A stretch of DNA of 64,000 nt from AP-15 sp963832875 (GTDB lineage: Bacteria; Pseudomonadota; Alphaproteobacteria; ATCC43930; CGMCC-115725): positions 1,009,972 through 1,073,971 of the forward strand of contig CAWHWB010000003.1 in the NCBI GenBank assembly GCA_963832875.1, in the 5' to 3' direction. The position numbers and the translations under genes were made by a program. Shown piece after piece: positions 17,405-26,881 of the stretch. Positions within the stretch are counted from its first letter, which is position 1; every line of letters starts with the position of its first letter. The notes under the pieces were generated by a model that saw only the letters and a program-made list of their open reading frames with translations, was not told the origin of the DNA and made no database searches.

Positions 17405-18094
17405 ATGGCGGCGTCGCTGAGCTTGGAGGAGGGCAGGACGCGGCCCGCCTCCGCGGCGGCGATGGTGGGCGAGCTGCGGCAGGATTTGCGGCTGATCGCC
17501 GAGATGATCGAGCCCGGCGCGCGGGTGCTCGACATCGGCTGCGGCGACGGCGCGCTGCTCGCCTTTCTGGCCCGGCACAAGCGGGTCGACGGGCGTGGCA
17601 TCGAGCTCTCTCAGTCCGGGGTCAACGCCTGCGTCGGCCACGGCCTGTCGGTGATCCAGGGCGACGCCGACCGCGACCTCGACGCCTATCCCAACGGCGC
17701 CTTCGACGTTGTCGTCTTGAGCCAGACCTTGCAGGCAACGCGGCAGCCGCGCCGGGTGATCGAAAGCCTGGTCCGCATCGGGAGGCGCGCGATCGTCTCG
17801 TTTCCGAATTTCGGCTTCTGGCGGATTCGACTGCATCTGATGCTGCGTGGCCGGATGCCGATGTCGGATCTCTTGGCGCATCCCTGGTACGAGACCCCGA
17901 ACATCCATCTGTGCACGATCCGCGACTTTGCCGGGTTGTGCGACGAGCTCGGGGTCAGCGTCGAGCGCAGCGTGACCTTGGACCGACACGGCCGGCCCTA
18001 TGCCCTCGACCCGCACGGTGGTCTCGCCAACCTGTTGGCCGAGCAGGGCGTCTTTGTCCTGTCCGGCGGGCATGACGGCCGACGGCATAACTAA
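17405..18094 (+). CDS. metW: Methionine biosynthesis protein MetW
   Basis: 229 residues with a class I methyltransferase fold: SAM-binding motif VLDIGCGDGALLAFL near residue 42, followed by the MetW signatures GIELSQSGVNACVGHGLSVI, VVVLSQTLQATRQP and AIVSFPNFGFWRIRLHL. MetW is a partner of MetX required for full homoserine acetylation in many proteobacteria. Paired with metX as usual. The family normally is about 200 residues; the extra N-terminal 20 or so residues may mean a later start. Confidence 0.92.
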   Translation: MAASLSLEEGRTRPASAAAMVGELRQDLRLIAEMIEPGARVLDIGCGDGALLAFLARHKRVDGRGIELSQSGVNACVGHGLSVIQGDADRDLDAYPNGAFDVVVLSQTLQATRQPRRVIESLVRIGRRAIVSFPNFGFWRIRLHLMLRGRMPMSDLLAHPWYETPNIHLCTIRDFAGLCDELGVSVERSVTLDRHGRPYALDPHGGLANLLAEQGVFVLSGGHDGRRHN

Positions 18095-18214
18095 AAACGA
18101 ACTCGAGCTCATTGCTTAAAGCTACCGTCACCCCGGCCGCCTTCAGCCCGCCCGCGGCCGACGAGCTGAACGGCCATAAGCTGGAGGCCGCCCATCAGCG
18201 ACATGGAGGACCGA

Positions 18215-19315
18215 ATGAAGATCACCAAGGTCGAGACCGGGATCGTGGCGCTGCCCAATGACGAGCCGCTCGCCGGCTTTTCGGAAAACCCGAATGCCAA
18301 GAACCCGATCGTGTGGCTGCGGCTCGGCACCGATGACGGCGTCGAGGGGATCGGTGTCACCTATTTCGGCGGCGCGCTGACCCGCACGCTGCGCCACGCG
18401 GTCGACGAACTGGGCGCGCTCGTGGTCGGCGAGGACCCGATGCGTGTCGAAGCGGTCGCGGCGAAATTGCGCGCCGCGGCGGTCTCCTCGGGCCCGGCCG
18501 GGATCTTCACGATGGCGCTGTCGGCGCTCGACGTCGCGCTGTGGGACATCAAAGGCAAGGCGCTGGGTCTGCCGTTGTGGAAGCTGCTCGGCGGCGGACG
18601 CGACCATATCGCCACCTATGCGAGCGGGGCCTTGCGCCGCGGCCTGAAGCTCGACGAGGCGGTCACCGCCGCCGGAAGGCTGCGTGAAAAAGGCCATCGG
18701 CAGGCGAAGATGCAGCTCGGCCTACCCGGCATCACCTCACCCTCGCGCGAGGTCGAGCAGGCCCGGCTGATCCGCCAGGCGGTCGGCCCGGACATGGATT
18801 TGATGTGCGACATCAACCAGCGCTGGCGGCCGGAACAGGCGATCGACATCGGCCGCCGGGTCGAGGAAGCCGGGGTCGGCCTCTACTGGCTCGAAGACGT
18901 GACCGCGCATGACGATTATGCCGGGTTGGCCCGAGTGGCGGCGGCATTGTCGACCCCAGTCGCCGGCGGCGAATACCTCTGGGGCGTCGTCCCGTTCCGC
19001 CACATGGTCGAAGCCCGCTCGGTCGACATCGTGATGATCGACCAGGTGCGCTCGGGCGGCATCACGCCATGGCTCAAGATTGCGGGCATGGCCGAGGCCT
19101 TCAACCTGCCGGTGGTCAGCCACGGCGTGCCCGAGATCCACGTGCATCTGGTCGGCGCGGTGGCGAACGGGCTGACCGTCGAATACATGCCGCGCCTGTT
19201 TCAGCTGTGGGAGGAGGTCCCGCAGCCGCACAACGGCCTGTTGGCGATGCCGACCGCGCCCGGCCTCGGCCTCGCATTCAGCAAGGATGCGATCCGGCGG
19301 TTCGACGCCGGCTGA
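18215..19315 (+). CDS. Mandelate racemase/muconate-lactonizing enzyme family protein
   Basis: 366 residues of the enolase superfamily. Metal ligands can be assigned as D199 (CDINQRW), E227 (WLEDVT) and E253 (GGEYLWG); a candidate base is K165 in RQAKMQLGL, where the second position of the usual Lys-x-Lys is Gln, and a late histidine occurs in VVSHGVPEIHVHL. The pattern resembles sugar-acid dehydratases or racemases of this superfamily, and the lost second lysine argues against a classical MLE-type 1,1-proton transfer. GGAGGA lies just before the ATG. Substrate unknown; no obvious pathway partners sit next to it. Confidence 0.87.
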   Translation: MKITKVETGIVALPNDEPLAGFSENPNAKNPIVWLRLGTDDGVEGIGVTYFGGALTRTLRHAVDELGALVVGEDPMRVEAVAAKLRAAAVSSGPAGIFTMALSALDVALWDIKGKALGLPLWKLLGGGRDHIATYASGALRRGLKLDEAVTAAGRLREKGHRQAKMQLGLPGITSPSREVEQARLIRQAVGPDMDLMCDINQRWRPEQAIDIGRRVEEAGVGLYWLEDVTAHDDYAGLARVAAALSTPVAGGEYLWGVVPFRHMVEARSVDIVMIDQVRSGGITPWLKIAGMAEAFNLPVVSHGVPEIHVHLVGAVANGLTVEYMPRLFQLWEEVPQPHNGLLAMPTAPGLGLAFSKDAIRRFDAG

Positions 19316-19327
19316 CAACCCCGGCGA

Positions 19328-19406
19328 ACCCTCACCCGCCTCGCTGCGCTCGGCACGCTCTCCCGCAATGCGGGGGAGGGCCCGCAGGGACGGGCGGGTG
19401 AGAGTA
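19328..19406. repeat. Dispersed intergenic repeat, family B
   Basis: Between the convergent enolase-superfamily gene and the monooxygenase fusion lies a palindromic element starting CCCTCACCCG and ending CGGGTGAGAG, with an inner CTCTCCCGCAATGCGGGGGAG hairpin-like core. A comparable arrangement (CCTCACCC ... GGGGTGAG) recurs at 55909-56000. It may end transcription from both sides. Confidence 0.5.
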
Positions 19407-19445
19407 TCCGCGCGCGATGTTTAAGACTGCTGCCGGCTCGATGTT

Positions 19446-21296
19446 CTAACCGGGCAGCAGCGGCTCGCCGCGCATGTATTTGCCGCGGCAGAACAACAAG
19501 GTCGGCCGATTGGTGTGGGCGTAGCGCTCGACATGGCCGATGAAGATGATGTGGTCGCCGCCGTAATGCCGGTACTCGTTGCGGCATTCGAAATGCGCCG
19601 CCGCGCCGATCAGCACCGGGGCGCCGCATTCGGGGATCATGTGGTCGATCTCGGCAAATTTGTTCTCGTGGGTGCGAGCGAATTTGTTGGACAGCTCGAT
19701 CTGGTCGTAGGCGAGGATGTTGACGACGAAGTGCGAGCCCTCCTGGAACGCCGGCAGGCTCTGCGCGTAGAGCGAGGCGCTCCACAACACCAGCGGCGGC
19801 GCCAGCGACACCGAGGTGAACGAATTCGCGGTTAGCCCATAGAGCCCGCCATCCTTGCCGCGCGCGGTGATGATCGTGACGCCGGTGGCAAAGCTGCCGA
19901 GCGCGTTGCGGAAATCGCGCGAATCAAAACCTTCGCCGGCAGTTGCCCTGACCGGTGCGGCGTGGCTACCGGGATGCTCGGGCTCGGCGGCAGGGGCGGG
20001 CTTGGGTGGGGCGGATTGCGGCTTTTTGTTTTGCACGGTCGATCCCCACGATCTGCTCAGAGCGACACTTCGGGCGGCAAGTCCCAGCGCCACCCGGCCA
20101 AAGACCGCGCCGTTGACGTCCCAGGTCAGCGTGTAATGGGCGTTGGCCGCATGGACATCGCGGAAAGCGCGCTGGATCGGGTTTTGCGCGTAGATCGCGC
20201 CGCCGCCGGTGGCGCTGAACAGAATATCGACCGCCCGAGTACACAGGGTCGCGGCAAAGGCGCCGTCGCGGCGGTAGCGCGCCTTTTGTTCGAGGCTCGG
20301 CACCACTCCGGCCTCGGTGATCCGCGTCGCCTCGTCGCAATCGCGCAGCACGATCGCCTCCGCCGCGTCGGCCGATGCCGCCGCCTCGGCGAGATGGACC
20401 TGCAAGTTTCTGAAATCGGCGAGGTTCCTACCGGTATAGATGCTGAGCCGGGTTCGCGTCGTCTCGGCGAAGTGCTGGATCGCGCCGCGGGCGATGCCGA
20501 GCGATACGCCGGCGATCGCGAAACCGAACAAGCTGATCGCCGGCAGCTGATAGAGCGAGCCGGGATTGACCCCGCTGCCTCGATTGGGGCCGCCGGTGAT
20601 CCGTTCGGCGGAAAGCGTGCGGTAGGCCGGGACAAATACGTCGGCGACCTCGACATCCTTGCTGCCGGTGCCGCTGAGCCCGATCACCTGCCAAGTATCG
20701 ATGATCGTATAGTCGCTGGCCGGAAGCAGAAAGATGCGGGGTTCGCTCTGTCCGGTCTCCTCGTCGATGACGAAGGCACCGATCATCGCCCAGTGGGCGG
20801 CGTCGATGCCGCTCGAAAACGGCCATCGTCCGGTCAGCCGGTACCCGCCGGGCACCCGCCGCGCCCGCCCACGCGGGAAGATCAGCGCCGAACCGATCAG
20901 ATTGTCGGGCGATTCTCCCCAGATTTCATCCTGCGCCTCAGGGTGCCACATGCCCAAAAGCCAATGATGAGCGGCCAGGTTGGCGAGCACCCAGGCAGTC
21001 GAGCCGCAGGCTCGGCCGATCACCGCGGACAGCTCGAACAGCGCGCGGTAGGGCAGCTCGCTGCCGCCGACTCGGGCCGGTTGCAGCATGCGAAAGAGGC
21101 CGCTCGCATGCAGGTCGGCGATCGTCTCGTCGGGCAGCCGGCGCAATTCCTCCGCCCGCCCGGCGCGTTCGCGCAGCACCGGGATCATCGCTTCGGCGCG
21201 GGCCAGCAGCTCATCGAAGCGGGGCGCCGCCGTGTTCGGCTCGGTCTTGGCCCCCGGCTCGGTCTCGGCTTCCGGCATTGCGATCCTCTGACGCAT
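19446..21296 (-). CDS. Fused flavin-dependent monooxygenase and flavin reductase
   Basis: 616 residues in one uninterrupted frame with GGGAGGG seven bases before the ATG. Residues 1 to about 411 are an acyl-CoA dehydrogenase-fold monooxygenase (HsaA/DszC/HpaB-like group D): SAVIGRACGSTAWVLANLA, WPFSSGIDAAHWAMIGAFV, TWQVIGLSGTGSKDVEV, and GGGAIYAQNPIQRAFRDVHA near the C-terminal end. Residues about 412-456 are a Pro/Ala/Lys-rich linker. Residues 457-616 are an FMN-binding split-barrel flavin reductase (ALGSFATGVTIIT, LTANSFTSVSLAPPLVLWS, ending FCRGKYMRGEP). Normally two separate proteins exchange reduced flavin; here they are one chain. The substrate is unknown, probably a phenolic, sulfur or nitrogen heteroaromatic compound. 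Confidence 0.9.
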   Translation of the reverse strand: MRQRIAMPEAETEPGAKTEPNTAAPRFDELLARAEAMIPVLRERAGRAEELRRLPDETIADLHASGLFRMLQPARVGGSELPYRALFELSAVIGRACGSTAWVLANLAAHHWLLGMWHPEAQDEIWGESPDNLIGSALIFPRGRARRVPGGYRLTGRWPFSSGIDAAHWAMIGAFVIDEETGQSEPRIFLLPASDYTIIDTWQVIGLSGTGSKDVEVADVFVPAYRTLSAERITGGPNRGSGVNPGSLYQLPAISLFGFAIAGVSLGIARGAIQHFAETTRTRLSIYTGRNLADFRNLQVHLAEAAASADAAEAIVLRDCDEATRITEAGVVPSLEQKARYRRDGAFAATLCTRAVDILFSATGGGAIYAQNPIQRAFRDVHAANAHYTLTWDVNGAVFGRVALGLAARSVALSRSWGSTVQNKKPQSAPPKPAPAAEPEHPGSHAAPVRATAGEGFDSRDFRNALGSFATGVTIITARGKDGGLYGLTANSFTSVSLAPPLVLWSASLYAQSLPAFQEGSHFVVNILAYDQIELSNKFARTHENKFAEIDHMIPECGAPVLIGAAAHFECRNEYRHYGGDHIIFIGHVERYAHTNRPTLLFCRGKYMRGEPLLPG

Positions 21297-21536
21297 CGGC
21301 CACCCTCCCTATTCTACCCGCCGCGCCGCAACCGGCGAGTTCCATGCAAAATATGGGCAGCCCTGGCGGCGATGCAGCAAGAGAAATCGGCATGATCATC
21401 GTGGCATCGTTGCCGCTGCGGCGAGGGCCGGCGCCAAAGCCGGTTTCAGGTCGGCCGGGCGAGCCTGGAGGCGCCGCAGCGCGCACCTCATATAGGCTTG
21501 TAGAAAGCGCGACCCGGTGGCGGAGGATACCAGCGT

Positions 21537-22550
21537 ATGACGGCTGAAACCGAGCGGCGGGCGCAGCTTCTGCGGCCCCGCGTGGTCGAGACTGCGGAGA
21601 CCGGCCGGCTCGATCTCAGTCTGCCGCCGTCGCCGGAGCCCGACTCTGCGCCGCTTCCCGCCGCTCGGCGCCGATCGCCGTTGGCGGTGGCGCTGTGCGG
21701 TCTCGGCCTCCTCGCTCTCGGCATCGCCGCGATCGATTTGGTCGAGTTCGTGGACGGCGCCTTTGCCCACGGCGCCGGTTTCGGCGTCGCGGCCATGGCG
21801 GCAGTCGCGGCCGGCGCCGCCGGCGCCTGTTATTGGCTGTTCTGTGAGCTGCGCGGTCTGCTGCGCCTGCGCTCGGCCGAACGGCTGCGCCGGCTGATCC
21901 CGTCGGCCCTCGCCCGCGAGCTGAAACGCGAGATCGACGAGGCGGCGGCGATCCTCGGCCGCGATCCGCTGCTGAGGGGACCCGTCGCCGGCTACCGCGC
22001 CGCCCTCGAAACGCACCACAGCGGTGGCGACGCGCTCGAACTCTTTACCCGTTTCGTGCTCGCCCCGGCCGACCGCCTGGCGCAGGCCGCCACCCGCCGC
22101 GCCGCGGTCCAGGCCTTTGCGATCAACGCGGTCAGCCCGACGATGCTGACCGACACCTTGTTTTTTGCCGCGCGGGCGATGCGACTGGTGCGCGAGATCG
22201 CCGAGATCTATGGCCAGCGCCCGGGGCTTGCCGGCACCGTCCATCTGCTGCGCCGGCTCATTGGTGGCGCCGGGCTGGTCGGTGCGGTCGACATCGCCGG
22301 CGGGGTGCTGGTCCAGCAGCTCGGCGGCGCCGTCCTCGAACGGATCAGCGCCAACGCCGCCGAGAGCGTCTATGCCGCGCAGAAAATGGCACGGCTCGGC
22401 CTGGTCGCGATGGCCCTGTGCCGGCCGGTCGAGTTCCGCCCCGGCGAGGCGCCCTCGCTTGGCGGTCTCGTCTCCGGTCTGCTCAAGCCCGGCCCCGAGC
22501 GAACCGCCGGCAGAACAGAGGAGGCTGATCCGGCGCGCAAAATCAGGTAG
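21537..22550 (+). CDS. DUF697/YcjF-like inner-membrane protein
   Basis: 337 residues. An N-terminal proline-rich cytoplasmic stretch is followed by two hydrophobic helices (about residues 48-70 and 78-100) and a helical DUF697-like C-terminal domain with RLGLVAMALCRPVEFRPGE and AINAVSPTMLTDTLFF segments. This matches the YcjF/TIGR01620 family, usually encoded with the GTPase YcjX, which is absent here. The start follows an intergenic stretch on the far side of the fused monooxygenase. Function of the family is poorly known (stress-related in enterobacteria). Confidence 0.75.
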   Translation: MTAETERRAQLLRPRVVETAETGRLDLSLPPSPEPDSAPLPAARRRSPLAVALCGLGLLALGIAAIDLVEFVDGAFAHGAGFGVAAMAAVAAGAAGACYWLFCELRGLLRLRSAERLRRLIPSALARELKREIDEAAAILGRDPLLRGPVAGYRAALETHHSGGDALELFTRFVLAPADRLAQAATRRAAVQAFAINAVSPTMLTDTLFFAARAMRLVREIAEIYGQRPGLAGTVHLLRRLIGGAGLVGAVDIAGGVLVQQLGGAVLERISANAAESVYAAQKMARLGLVAMALCRPVEFRPGEAPSLGGLVSGLLKPGPERTAGRTEEADPARKIR

Positions 22551-22633
22551 TGTCATGGCCTCGCCGCAGCGCCGAGGTTCGGCACGGCATTTGCCGAGGC
22601 ACGCTGGAAGCCTCGAAACAGGGGAGGTCGAAA

Positions 22634-23879
22634 ATGTTGTCGCGCCGCGCTATTTTAATCAATCTGTCGACAACTGCGCTGGTCGGCGCGCTCGCCGCCA
22701 GAGCGCGCCTGGTTTTTGCCGCGGACAAGACGATCAAGATCGGCATCGCGCTGCCGTTTACCGGGGCCGATGCCCACGACGCCGAGCTGATTAAGGACGG
22801 CGCCATGCTGGCGATCGACGATGCCAACGCCGCGGGTGGGGCCACCGGTTACAAATTCGATGTTCTGCAGCTCGACAACGGCACTGCGACCGCCGGGCAA
22901 TACGATCCGGCGCAGGCAGCGACCAACGCGCGCAAGATGGTGTCGGATGATTCGGTCATGGCCGCGATCGGGCCGCAGATGAGCGGCTCGGGCAAGGCGA
23001 TGGCGCCGATCTTGAGCGAGGGCGATCTGGCGACAATCACGCCGAGCTCGACCAACCCCGACATTACCGACCCGAAATTCGCCGGCCAATACATGCCCAA
23101 AGGCAAGGCCATCTATTTCCGTACCGTCACCACCGACGCCTTTCAGGGGCCGAACATGGCGAATTATTTCACCGATACCCTGAAGGTGAAATCGGTCTAT
23201 GTGCTCGACGACAGCGGCGCCTACGGGGTCGGGCTCGCCGATGCGTTTCAGGCGCAGGCCAAAAAGCGCGGCATCAACGTGCTCGGCCGCGATCAGCTGA
23301 ACCCGAAGGAGGCCGACTACACGACGACCCTGACCAAAATGAAATCGCTCAATCCCGATGCGCTCTACTATGGCGGGGTCGGCCAGGCCGGGGTCAAGGT
23401 GGTCAAGCAGTCCTACGATATCGTGCCCAAAATCATCAAGGCCGGCGGCGACGGCGTCTACGGGGCCGAGATCCTGACCGGCGCGGGGTTCCCGGCGGCA
23501 GAGGGCTGGTACGCCACGATCGCCGCGCCGAACGTGCTCGAAAATCCCGACGCGGCGCCGTTCATCGAGCAATTCGACAAGAAATACGGCAAGCAGCCGG
23601 ACAATTATTCGATTACCGCTTACGATGCGGCGCTGGTGATCATCGCCGCGGTCAAGAGCCTCGCCGCCGCGGGCAAGGAGATGACCCGCGCCGCGGTGCG
23701 CGACGCGATCCAGCAGTCGCACGTCAAGACCTTGCAGGGGGTGGTGAGCTTCGACGCCAACGGCGATATCGAGAACCGGATCATCAGCGTCTTCCAGATT
23801 ACCCGGAACGACAAGTATCCGCTCGACGACGTGCTTCACCAGTACAAGTATATGGGCGTGGCGCCGGCCGAGCGCGTGA
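22634..23879 (+). CDS. livK: Branched-chain amino acid ABC transporter, periplasmic binding protein (stop lost by a one-base insertion)
   Basis: Begins at an ATG with GGGGAGG upstream. A Sec/Tat-like signal peptide (RRAILINLSTTALVGALAAR) precedes a Peripla_BP_6 domain: IKIGIALPFTGADAHDAELI, AAIGPQMSGSGKAMAPIL, ALYYGGVGQAGVKVVKQ, and a tail ending in MGVAP. As written, the frame runs on without a stop into livH. Removing one C near 23869 gives Ala-Pro-Ala-Ser-Ala and TGA at 23877-23879, the expected family ending, so the apparent LivK-LivH fusion is almost certainly an artefact or lesion. Amino acids are delivered to the LivH-LivMG-LivF complex. Confidence 0.87.
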
Positions 23880-23899
23880 AGGCCGTGCGGACCCGCCCC

Positions 23900-24830
23900 A
23901 TGACCGACTACAGCGTACTGGCGCAGCAGGTCATTAACGGGTTGAGCCTGGGCGCCATGTACGCCTTGCTGGCGCTCGGCTTCACCCTCGTCTACGGGAT
24001 CCTGGAGCTGATCAATTTTGCCCATTTCAACGTGTTTATGGTCAGTTCGTTCATCGGCATGTGGGCGCTCGAACTGCTCGGCATCTCGGGCCAGACCCAC
24101 GTGCTGACCGGGCTGGCACTGGCCGGGGCCCTCTTCTTTGCCTTCGCAGTCACGATGCTGGCCGCCGGCGGGCTCGGCGTCGCGATCGAGCGCATCTCGC
24201 TGCGGCCGTTGCGCGGGGTGCGCGGCCCGGCGGCGATGATCACGACCATCGGTGTTTCCTACATCCTGTTCAACATCATTCTGTTGACCGTCGGCGCCGA
24301 GTTCGAAGAACTACCCGAACCCGATGCCGACAGTCCGCTGGCAGTTCGGCCAGGTGACCCTGGAGCTGCGCGAAGTGCTGATCTGGGGCGTCACCGCGGT
24401 CTTGATGGTGGCGCTGCACCTGTTCGTACACCGCACCCGGCTCGGCAAGGCGATGCGGGCGACCGCCCAGGACGCCGAGGCGGCGCGGATGATGGGGGTC
24501 GAGGTCGACCGGGTCATTATCACCGCGTTTTTCCTCGGCTCGGCATTGGCAGGTGCGGCGGCGTTGATCTTTGGCCTCTACTACAACTTCACCAGCTTCA
24601 TCATCGGCTACACCGCCGGCTTGCGGGCGTTTACCGCGGCGGTGCTGGGCGGCATCGGCAGCGTCGGCGGCGCCATGGTCGGCGGCCTGCTGATCGGGCT
24701 GATCGAGAGCCTGGGCGGCCAGCTGATCGCGGTGCGCTGGACCGACGTGATCATCTTCTCGATCCTGATCCTGGTTCTGGTGTTCGTTCCGTCCGGCCTG
24801 TTCGGCCGCGCCACCCCGACCAAATCCTGA
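23900..24830 (+). pseudogene. livH: Branched-chain amino acid ABC transporter permease LivH, frameshifted
   Basis: Starts Met-Thr-Asp-Tyr-Ser and shows the LivH signature QQVINGLSLGAMYALLALGF. Frame is lost near 24302 after ILFNIILLTVGAE and resumes in another frame at NPMPTVRWQFGQV, continuing through ALGLFVH-type helices to AAVLGGIGSVGGAMVGGLLI and the end LFGRATPTKS. Removing one T near 24302 reads Ala-Glu-Ser-Lys-Asn-Tyr-Pro across the join and restores a normal permease of about 309 residues. The gene starts 20 bases after the restored livK stop and ends one base before the livM start. Confidence 0.83.
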
Positions 24831-24831
24831 G

Positions 24832-26881
24832 ATGTCCGAGATCGACAAGCCGCCAACGGCCGGAACCGTGAGCCTGCGGCCTGCTTGGCGCGCAGGGGCG
24901 CCCGCTACTGGGACCGATCGCGCTGATCCGGCCCGGCAACAGGGCGCGCCTTGGCGTCGTTTGCGTCGCGGCGGCCGCGCTGCTGTTTCCGCTGCTGCAC
25001 CGCAACGACGCCGATATCGATTCGATGGCCAATGCGCTGACCTTTGCGGCACTGGCGCTGGGGCTCAACATCGTCGTCGGCTTTGCCGGGCTGCTCGACC
25101 TCGGCTATGCCGCGTTCTTCGCGATCGGCGCCTACGCCTATGGCATTCTGAGCTCATGGCAATTGCAGCCGGAATGGTCGAGCTTCTGGGTGCCGTTGCA
25201 ATGGCTCGATCTCGTCGCCCGCAATCACACGACGGCCGGCGACTTCGTCCATTTCCAGTTCTCATTCTGGCTGATGCTGCCGGTTTCGGCGGCGATCGCG
25301 GCCTTTTGCGGGGTAGTGTTCGGCGCTCCGACTCTGCGGCTAAAGGGCGATTATCTAGCGATCGTGACCTTGGGCTTCGGCGAGATCGTGCCGATCGTCG
25401 TGCGCAACTGGCCCTCGCTGACCAATGGTGCGATGGGTTTGAACGGGGTCTCCCCGCCACAGTTCTTCGGTTTCGATTTCGGGGTCAGCGCCACCCCTTA
25501 TTATTATGTCGGGGTGGCGCTCGTCGCCCTGCTGATCCTGGTGAGCGTCAGGCTCAAGGATTCGCGCATCGGGCGGGCCTGGATGGCGATCCGCGAAGAT
25601 GAGATCGCCGCCTCGGCGATGGGCGTTAATCTGGTTCGCTTCAAGCTCTTAGCCTTTGCCACCGGCGCCGCCTTCGCCGGCGCCACCGGCACGCTCTTCA
25701 TCGCCAAATTGCAGACCGCGACGCCGGACATGTTCATGTTCCCGGTGTCGGTCATGATCCTGGTCATGGTCGTCTTCGGCGGGCTCGGCAGCGTGTGGGG
25801 CGTCGTCGTCGGCGCCCTCATTCTGCAAGTCCTGCAATCCTGGGTGCTGGAGGATCTTTCGGGCTGGCTGCACGCGCTCGGACGGCTGATCGATGTCGAC
25901 TGGCTCCAGCATGTCGAGCTGGCCTCCTCGATCGAGCTGATCTTCGGGTTCATTCTCGTTTTCATGATGCTCTACCGCCGGCAGGGGCTGATCCCGGCCG
26001 CGCGCCGGGTGGCGCCGCTGAGCCTCGCCGAGCAGACGGCTCAGGTCGGCCGCGGCGGGTTCGGCGCCTCCGTCGCGCCCGGCGCGGTCGATCGGGCCGC
26101 CAGTGGACCGCTCTTGGAAGTGTCCGATCTTACGTTGCGCTTCGGCGGGCTCGTCGCCCTGCGATCGGTCGATCTGGCGGTGCCGGCGCATTCGGTCGTC
26201 GCCGTCATCGGCCCCAACGGCTCGGGCAAGTCAACCTTGTTCAACGCCGTCACCGGTCTGGTTTCGCCCAACAGCGGCACGATCCGCTTCGCCGGCGAGG
26301 ACATCGGCCGGCTACGGCCGGACGCGGTGCTCGAATGCGGCATCGCCCGCACTTTTCAGAACATCCGCCTGTTTCCAAACCTGAGCGTCCTCGATAACAT
26401 CATGATCGGCATGCATGCGCGGCTCGGCACCGGTGCGGTTGGGGCCTTGCTGCGGCTGCCGCGGACCCGACGCGAGGAGGAAGCGGCGCGCGAACACGCG
26501 CTAGCGATCCTCGGATTGTTCGGCAACCGCCTGTTGCCGCGCGCCGATCATCTCGCCTCGAGCTTGTCCTATGCCAACCGCCGGCGCACCGAGATCGCCC
26601 GCGCGCTCGCCTCGCAGCCGAAGCTCTTGCTGCTCGACGAGCCGACGGCGGGGATGAACCCGGCCGAAACCCTGGAGCTCGCCGACCAGATCAAGAGCCT
26701 GCACCAGCACGGGCTGACGATCGTCTTGATCGAGCACAAGCTCGATGTTGTCGTCAGCCTGGCCGACAAGGTGGTCGTGCTCGATCACGGCGAGAAGATC
26801 GCCGAAGGGGCGCCCGACGCGGTGCGCCGCGACGAGGAGGTGATCCGCGCCTATCTCGGCCGCAGCGCCGCCTTCGCATGA
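24832..26881 (+). CDS. livMG: LivM permease fused to LivG ATPase (early frameshift)
   Basis: The ATG at 24832 begins SEIDKPPTAGTVSLRPAWRA; removing one C near 24903 lets the frame join the main one, which is open alone from a Met at 25025. Residues up to about 350 are a LivM permease (ANALTFAALALGLNIVVGFA, LRLKGDYLAIVTLGFGEIV, VFGGLGSVWGVVVGALIL). A short linker leads to a LivG ATPase with Walker A IGPNGSGKSTLFNAVTG, signature-like SSLSYANRRRTEIARALA and Walker B LLLLDEPTAGMNP. Such permease-ATPase fusions are known in this transporter family, so the fusion is taken as real. livF overlaps its last four bases. Confidence 0.87.

Noticed and set aside
22655..24100. Long minus-strand frame opposite livK
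   Set aside because: Shadow frame in GC-rich DNA; livK with its signal peptide is on the plus strand.
22634..24871. LivK-LivH single fusion protein
   Set aside because: Removing one inserted C near 23869 restores the usual LivK C-terminus and stop, and livH itself is frameshifted further on.
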